Shown: positions 57,820 through 64,000 of the stretch, piece by piece
How positions within the stretch are numbered: position 1 is the stretch's first letter
Layout: every line of letters starts with the position of its first letter
NCBI GenBank assembly: GCA_018806985.1
Contig: JADANN010000424.1
Span: 2,037,001 to 2,101,000, forward strand
Reading direction: 5' to 3'
DNA length: 64,000 nt
From: Angiostrongylus vasorum
Taxonomy: Eukaryota; Nematoda; Chromadorea; Rhabditida; Metastrongylidae
Made by a program: the position numbers and the translations under genes
The notes under the pieces: model-generated
Told to the model about the DNA's origin: nothing
What the model saw: only the letters and a program-made list of their open reading frames with translations
Databases searched by the model: none

Positions 57820-58045
57820 TAGATGATTGCGGATAGCAACGATAGAGGAAAAAAACTGGCTGAGAGAAAGACAAAGCAAGTTCCCCCGGTAGTGCAATGG
57901 ATATCACGTGAGCTCCCGGTAAGGATAATCGTGGGTTAAAAGCGCAACTGAGGTTTCGGGTTTTGCCGATGTCTTGGGCATCATTGTGGTTGTATTTCAC
58001 ATAACACCCTACCATATTAATAGGCAGTAAATAAAAGTAAAACAA
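57820..58045 (+). mobile_element. tRNA-derived SINE with RTE-2 tail (SINE-1)
   Basis: Plus strand: A-box-like GGTAGTGCAATGGATATCACG at 57889, B-box-like GTGGGTTAAAAGCGC, and an RTE-2 tail ending TAATAGGCAGTAAATAAAA at 58036. It is the clearest example of the head-tail chimera. Confidence 0.6.
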
Positions 58046-58049
58046 ACCT

Positions 58050-58805
58050 TCGTCTACTGGAGTACGATGATAGTTTGTACTGTATCGTTCATGTCTACAA
58101 GTGGAGCGATGCGTTGGAAATTGTAAACTTTTAGATTCCATTTTCGTTTTCTCGAAAATCTTGATTCGAACATATTTAAACTTTAAAGCGCACTGTATGC
58201 AGACTATATGGTCCAGTGGAGCAAATCATCTTTTATAGATCCATAAAGTTCTAAGCACATGAAGTGTTTTGTTAATCGGGAAATTATCGTCGAAACCAGC
58301 TTTAGCTGGAAAGAGTTAATGAAGTCGAATGCATGGCTCATCCACCAGAGATTAATCAACGCAACGTGTTTTATCTTTTGTCATTACAAAAATCCTGGTA
58401 AGCGAGGGGTCATCAATTGCCGAGAAACGAAGGGGAGTGTAGTATTTCTCCAGTGTTGCTCTGACTGTAACGGAATTCGTCGCAGGCTACAATAGCAAAA
58501 TATGCGCCTATATCCAGGTACAATATGTTGTTGCCAATTTGCTGTTGGAGCGCAGAAATAAGAGCATTATATCCATTACAATATGAGCCGTAATCGACCG
58601 CAATACTAGTAGACTTCCATCTAATTTGTTGTACTACACTTTTTTACTTTAACAGGACTAATTCTTGGTGTTCCTCTACTTCTCAATAAATTATCATGTG
58701 CGTCCACAAATAATAGCAAGACAGAGATCACATGATCTCAACTGTAAAAAACTATAAGCAATAAAATGACCGGCACACTGAGACAGTATACAGAGTGTTA
58801 AGGAG
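58050..58805. other. No gene; partial spacer-module copy
   Basis: Segment 58430-58620 resembles 57370-57600 (a second, decayed copy of the spacer's far end). The rest is unremarkable AT-rich sequence. Confidence 0.35.
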
Positions 58806-58809
58806 AAAT

Positions 58810-59610
58810 AGCAATGGTAAAATATCTTATACAATAGTGTGGAATGATATAAAACGGAAATAGTGATATTGGACGTTGTTGGTTTCGAAGTATGCTAGGG
58901 CGGACGTGGGATAGGATACTGCTATGCACACGCAGGTCACACTGGCTGATCGGGAGAGCCTATGGGACTCCAAAGTTGGCTGAGGATCTTTACGTATACA
59001 CATAAAGTGCAACAATCAAAAAGAATGGGTGCAGATATAGGATTAGAAGGGTGAAGTACCAAGCGTCAAGATGAGAAGGCACTAACATGCTGCAGAATAA
59101 GTACGGAATAGGTACGTAGCCAAGAAGAGGAACTTGTGAAAGCGAGTGATTTCTACGAGAAGGGTCACTAATGATAGCAGCCATTCGGGGCAATAGTTAC
59201 TATACAATCGTCAATGTCATCTTGTGTATCAAATAAAAGTGAAGCAATAACTATAACCGTCAAGCAGTTTGGTAGTATAAACCCCTGAGGACGAAAGAAA
59301 ACAATGAACACGCTAACTGTTCCGGCAACTCGGTCGAGAAGCGTTTTGGTGAGAAATTGTGTTTGGCTAATGCATAGGGACTGCCAGAACACAGAAAGCT
59401 GCCCAGCTTTGGCACGACAGGCGCATAATGAAACCTAATTCACTACACAGCAATAGTGTAGAACGTATCCAAAGTGGAGCACCAATGTAGAAAGAAACTT
59501 CTTTCTGTAAATAACTAGGTTGGAATTATACGAATGGCTTTATTCACAATACTTCACTTGTCTAAGAAATACAAAAACAATGCTGTCATGTGTATGACAA
59601 ACCCTTTTAT
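58810..59610 (+). repeat. Repeat E, copy 2
   Basis: Direct relative of 39530-40600 without the 235 bp insertion. Noncoding. Confidence 0.65.
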
Positions 59611-59904
59611 TGAAGAACAACTGGACCGAAAAAAAAGTGACAAGCTCTTTGCGAGTGACTGTATCCAGGATCGTTGATAAACTCATATGGTTCTGCGAAA
59701 ACGTTTCCGGCAAAAATATCAAACTCTATTCCCAGAACATGAACGCCATGTAAAAATTGTATAGCCAATCATACAGCAAAACAATGCACAACACTAAACA
59801 TTTATTTGTCCTGTTGTTCAGATTAGCGCAATATTACTTAAACAGTCAACATGAGACTCCGGCTAGAAATCGTTTAATAGTGGTATCACTCATAGATAAG
59901 TATC

Positions 59905-60005
59905 CCAGCCTTTTATGGCCCAGGGCACGTAGTCGAACCAGCGGACAGGTAGTGCGGAGCACATCTTGCCATTGCGCTAAGCAGTTCGGTGTATCTTACC
60001 ATTAC
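59905..60005 (-). mobile_element. tRNA-like SINE head, unassigned family
   Basis: The minus strand has A-box TTAGCGCAATGGCAAGATG near 59985-59967 and B-box GGTTCGACTACG near 59940, with about 45 bases between them. It is followed by CCCTGGGCCATAAAAGG. tRNA-derived sequence is likely; a functional tRNA is not supported because the acceptor ends do not pair convincingly. Confidence 0.45.
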
Positions 60006-62105
60006 TGGTAAAAATAGGAGCTAACAATTGTAGTAAGAGCTATCGGAACCATATTTGCATGAAAAAAAAACCTGTTGAAGAGGAATAGAATAGATTTGAG
60101 GTCACAATACTCTACCTTTCAAGCTGATTCAAGCAAGATACTTCCATTCGACCAATTTAAAAAAAGACGCTCTAAAGTGCTTCCTTATCTCATGTGCTTA
60201 ATCAGTTGCGACGTTAAAAAAGTAGAGAAAAAAATGAGGTGGCCTACGAGATCTCCCGGCACAAGGATTTTTAGCAATAAAATGCAGCAAAGTCCTATAA
60301 CAAAAGGAGAGCAGTTGTTTGGTCGTCTATCGACGGCTGAAAGAACCCAGTGTTCTGTTACTTCCGCAAAGGGTGACTTAGGTGAAGTGTATAGGGAAGA
60401 CACACAGTAACCAGACTAGCCGATAGTTGCCCATGTCGTGGAAGTCTCCTTCTAGAGCAAAATCGCGGTCTGGTTGGTCCTCTTGTCGATTGGTATCTGT
60501 GTGTATATGAAGACTGATAAGAGATCCTTCAGGTGGTCGCATTTAGTCCTTCTAGAGCAAAAGAAAGAAAAAATTTAATCCCGCCTTTACCGGATGTTAC
60601 ACATTTCTATAACCTACAAAGTAGCTTGTTGAGCCTCTGAAATATGAGTGGGTGAAACTACATGTATTGGCTACGGTAGTCTGATAAATGCTAGTAGCTG
60701 CTTTTCTTCGTCTACTCTGCCTCGTTGACTTTTATTTGTGCCTCAAATCTAGTTAAACGACAACAAAAAGGCGAGTCAATCACACAACGATAATATCACC
60801 TCTGCTTTCTTCTGTGAGAAGGGCATACTTTGGTTAGTCATAGTTTACCACTTTGAGATTCGTTGCAATTTCATCTCGGTGAACTTATTTATGCTGAAGA
60901 AATAACAAGAAAAAAAGTGGAGCCTGTGAATTTCAAAAATTCGTCCCGATCTTTAGGCCGGAACTTAGACAACTTTAAGCGTATACCAGGTCAGAACTCT
61001 TTGAGCAACTCTACGACTACAATATCAGTAAAAACTAAGTACCAATAGGTAAATGCACCAAAGTAAGAGCATCGCAATGAAAAAGATATTGCACCTGAAT
61101 GCAATAGCAGTAGGTAATCACCCTGCCGACGTTCCACCACATACAAAGGTCTCCAGAAAGGCGACAAAAGAAAATTCTGGCGAAGAGCGGATGTGTATCG
61201 ATTCCATAAAACTATAGTTCTAAATTGGGACGTCAGTGCGCAGTTGCCCTTTGCTCGTGTGATTCCACGGTGGCCTATCTGCCCGAGTGTTCCCTGGTGA
61301 CTTTGATGTAGTATGTGTAACTCAATAGAGAATCCTTGTTAGATCAACTAATGCAGCAAATGTGTTAGTTATTCCGGTGGAATATCGTATAGGCCAACGC
61401 AATAGCATCTGCTTTGATTAGATCGATATGGATGCTTGACTTCTTACAAGCTCCCATGTGGGACTTTCATTGATTGGTGGAAGTAACTTCAACGTTCGGC
61501 AATTAATCGTCTACGTAACTCTTACAACAACAATAAAGTAGCGACAAAAAACGTGTTCAATGTGCGCACGGCAGCCTAACAGTAGTTTTGATACATTGGT
61601 GATACAAGACAATGAGTGGGTGTACTTAAAAAATAATTTAGCCTTTAAAAACGCTTTAAATTTTCTGTGGACTTGGACGTAATTGACGCAAACGAGACGT
61701 CACCAACGGCTCTGAACATTACCTGTTCGAAAACGGTTTCGTGGTTACTTTCAGCGAAAAAACAGTTGTTATCATTAACAATGAGATAATTCCGCCCAAG
61801 TGATATTAAATATAACGGTTGTTGTTTAGAAACGAAGGTTAATTTCAACTGTGCATTGTTCATTACTGGTTACTAGCAACTGTCTGATGCGAAGATGGCA
61901 CTCGCGGTTTCGTCCAAAGAACAGCGACAAGATCGGGCAACGAGTTGCGACTACTGCGGTAAGGGATTTTATCAGTCCGAAGGCACCAATTATACGCTAT
62001 AATTTGTTCATTTTGTGATTAGATTGTTCTACAGTGCTAGGCAAATAAGTTTCTTCAATTTACAGCGGATTCTACTTATGGAGACCGACGCTATTCATGA
62101 ATATA
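60006..62105. other. Mostly unassigned; one RTE fragment
   Basis: Segment 60410-60565 on the minus strand recalls the RTE stretch before GNYRP (GDFHDMGNYR), with a 16 bp direct repeat TCCTTCTAGAGCAAAA at about 60452 and 60549. A 111-codon plus frame at 60075-60410, a 72-codon minus frame at 61645-61863 and a short ATG frame at 61896-61954 ending at a GTAAGG donor are open, but I cannot identify them. Confidence 0.35.
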
Positions 62106-62109
62106 AATT

Positions 62110-62330
62110 AAATTTGATAAGTGGAATAATTCACTGTTTTTTCTTCGATAAGCAAACACGAGGTTGATACTATAGAATTTCTCAGCGTATAGTAGCTGAC
62201 GTTTCAGCGGCTTCCCCTTTTTCAGAGCTATTTTTGTTCCTTTCAAGTATTCCAACTAATTGGAGGAGAGCAGGCGCAGAAAGTAATACATGGGAGAGTA
62301 ATACATGGGTGACGGACGATTCCTCGATCT
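62110..62330 (-). mobile_element. Penelope-like element 3' repeat (PLE-h)
   Basis: Segment 62145-62195 (GATAAGCAAACACGAGGTTGATACTATA) and 62265-62330 match the PLE-f end at 27245-27275 and 27485-27520, with a degenerate hammerhead between them. No coding part. Confidence 0.6.
62198..62225 (-). ncRNA. Degenerate hammerhead ribozyme, PLE-h
   Basis: The minus strand reads CTGAAAA in place of CTGANGA (G8 changed) and stem II is disrupted, but GAAACGTC is kept. Probably inactive. Confidence 0.5.
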
Positions 62331-62690
62331 CGATTGCACTCCATTGACACACCGTGCGAGGGGGCTAGCTACGTGAAAATGCCTGGTGTAGTGAAAACAT
62401 TGGACCTCTTGCATAGCAACGACTATTTACTGCACAGGGTTGACCAGAACATTGATGGAAGAGACGTAGTGAGTGAGATGACAGTAGCAAAACAATATGG
62501 TCATTATTACCTTCTACCCACCCTATTTTCACTCTTTAGGCACCCTCATTTGCCTTGTTCACTTAGGCAGCCAAAAATTGTTCCCGCTTTATAATTCCTT
62601 ACCTCTCCCTCATGATTACGGGTGCGAATATGACTTAGCGCGACTTCAATAAAAAAGGAGTGGAAAGTGGTTCTCATGTTCCCATTTCAG

Positions 62691-63302
62691 CGTATCCATT
62701 TGAAGCCCGTCAGAAAATCAGAATTAGTGCTTCGCCCTTATGTGTACAAAACGGACTTTATCGTTGAAGGATACGGCTCTGTGCCAGTGACAAACGGTGA
62801 TCCAAAATGGTTACCGACACGAGTAGAAGTACGAGTGCTAATTCATGAGTAGGAAATCATTACTCCCATTTAGCTGTCTACTAGATTTTCGAGGTACTTG
62901 TTAAAACCCGTAATCTAGCATTCTAGGCATTTATTGCTGCACAAGTGAAACTTATGAAACCAGCAGAAATTCACATTTGCAACGGCTCGTGGAGTGAAGC
63001 TGATTATCTGACAAGCGTACTGGAGCGAAAAGGTGATCGCACAAGTGACTTGGGGATTTCTCTTAGGTTCTACCACTCATTCCATATAATATGCTTTCAC
63101 AGACCATCTTTTTTATCCTATTTCCATGTAATAGTGCAATACAAGAGAAGGTGAAAGGTAAAAACGGCTACGGTGCATAGGTATGCTGGAGCGATTGAGT
63201 GCTTATGAGAACGTCTTTGTCGCTCGCACAGATCCTCGTGACGCGATGGAACGCCGAACATTTGTCGTCACAAAGAATTCAGAAGAATTAGAAAAGAAGT
63301 AG
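62691..63302 (+). CDS. Phosphoenolpyruvate carboxykinase-like N-terminal fragment, three exons
   Basis: Exon a 62691-62828 (after TTTCAG, before GTACGA) contains YGSVPVTNGDPKWLPTRVE. Exon b 62927-63032 (after TTCTAG, before GTGATC) contains VKLMKPAEIHICNGSWSEAD. Exon c 63181-63302 (after CATAG) contains LSAYENVFVARTDPRD. The exons join in frame with introns of 98 and 148 bases. GTP-type PEPCK enzymes (about 620-650 residues) share this order near residues 20-110: LP..VR.F...A-LC-P..IHICDGS, then a Y-N-x-ARTDP-DVARVES block. Here two residues are missing after RTDPRD and TAG ends the frame at 63300-63302, far before the active site. So it is a truncated paralogue or pseudogene; no later exons are visible to 64000. 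The true start exon was not found. Confidence 0.55.
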
Positions 63303-64000
63303 GCTTTGTTGTCCGTATAAAATTTATGTGGTCTCCTTTACGAAAAGTGACAACGGAGAATGGATAATGTTGCAACTTAGAGGATTTCTTTTTTGAGAAA
63401 CATTTCCTTATCATTACGACCTTTCCTCTCTTCCATGTAATAATGTGGAAAATAGAATAGGATGTGGATGAAGAAATAAATGATAATATGAATTCTATCT
63501 AATTCTGCCGCATCCCAGCACTTCTTGCATTTGATTCATTTCCTTCGCATTCACCGTCCACAATGCTCTTCGAGCATTTCGCGTGTTGTTTCGGACGCTG
63601 CTTGAGGATTTCGTCATTTTTTGCGATTGGCGTAGAATTCTGATCAAGTTGATTTTTCTTGCAATCTTGGAGACAGCCGAGCTAAGACGTTCGATTATGG
63701 ATCGGAAAGAACTATTAGGGAGCAGATCGAACCAGCACTTTGCTTCCTGACGGAATGCATCGTTAACTACGAACTACCTTTTTCCCGAACAATACGAATA
63801 TAAGTGAAAATAAGAAGATTCCCTCATTGAATTGAAATTTTCTTCTTCAATTTTCATGAACCTCTTAAGGTTATACCATTTGAAAGAGATTAAAAAAATC
63901 TTTTTTAAATAAATCATTCACTCAAGTGATGTTTCGTTAGCTACAATGTTGCTATAAGTAATTGGACACATGAATGCTACTCAATCATCTCCATTGTCTT
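63303..64000. other. No gene; low-copy repeat segment
   Basis: Segment 63505-63690 resembles 4130-4260, including GCATCCCAGCACTTCT and GGCGTAGAAT-CTG. No further PEPCK exon was found. Confidence 0.4.

Noticed and set aside
60075..60410. 111-codon plus-strand open frame
   Set aside because: Unrecognised, single occurrence, with an equally open antisense frame; left as unassigned sequence.
13762..62225. Regularly recurring 28 bp motif resembling a CRISPR-like repeat
   Set aside because: Copies are kilobases apart, on both strands, always beside Penelope sequence, and fold as hammerhead cores.

Overview
The window looks like repeat-rich nuclear DNA of a parasitic nematode, most likely a hookworm-like strongylid. 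Three things point there. Reverse transcriptase fragments resemble the RTE-type LINEs I know from Ancylostoma/Necator (dingo-like). The few genuine exons are short, with U-rich 3' splice sites of the TTTTCAG kind and a likely trans-splice acceptor just before an ATG. Penelope-like and cecropia-type mariner elements are abundant. The species call is inference. No complete intact host gene, tRNA, rRNA or CRISPR was found.

The backbone is a large, decayed, direct segmental duplication: copy 1 at about 1680-11740 and copy 2 at about 18880-33730. Each copy carries on the minus strand the same multi-exon gene for an unrecognised multi-pass membrane protein. It is visible only by comparing the copies and reading splice sites: seven small exons, most in matching phases, with different frame lesions in each copy. 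Introns hold RTE, SINE and Penelope debris. Copy 2 also holds a 4.44 kb Penelope composite (27188-31628) flanked by an 8 bp target duplication and absent from copy 1.

Penelope-like elements (PLEs; GIY-YIG endonuclease, YIDD reverse transcriptase in one) recur about nine times. Nearly all carry, downstream of the ORF on the same strand, a small hammerhead ribozyme core (CTGANGA, stem-loop II, GAAACGTC). Eight have an intact core and three are degenerate.

From 33.7 kb to 60 kb the sequence is a patchwork of a few modules used repeatedly in both orientations: a tRNA-derived SINE sharing its 3' tail with the RTE-2 LINE, a spacer, a Cys-rich open-frame repeat (CWMDC repeat), a fold-back element, and repeat A containing a diverged reverse transcriptase 3' end. 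One decayed mariner (37190-38153), one 5'-truncated RTE-1 (44540-46110, minus) and one long RTE-1 (49020-52262, plus) sit in it.

Near the right edge (62691-63302) three well-spliced exons encode a phosphoenolpyruvate carboxykinase-like N-terminal segment that stops early. Similarities and identities given here were judged by eye, not computed.
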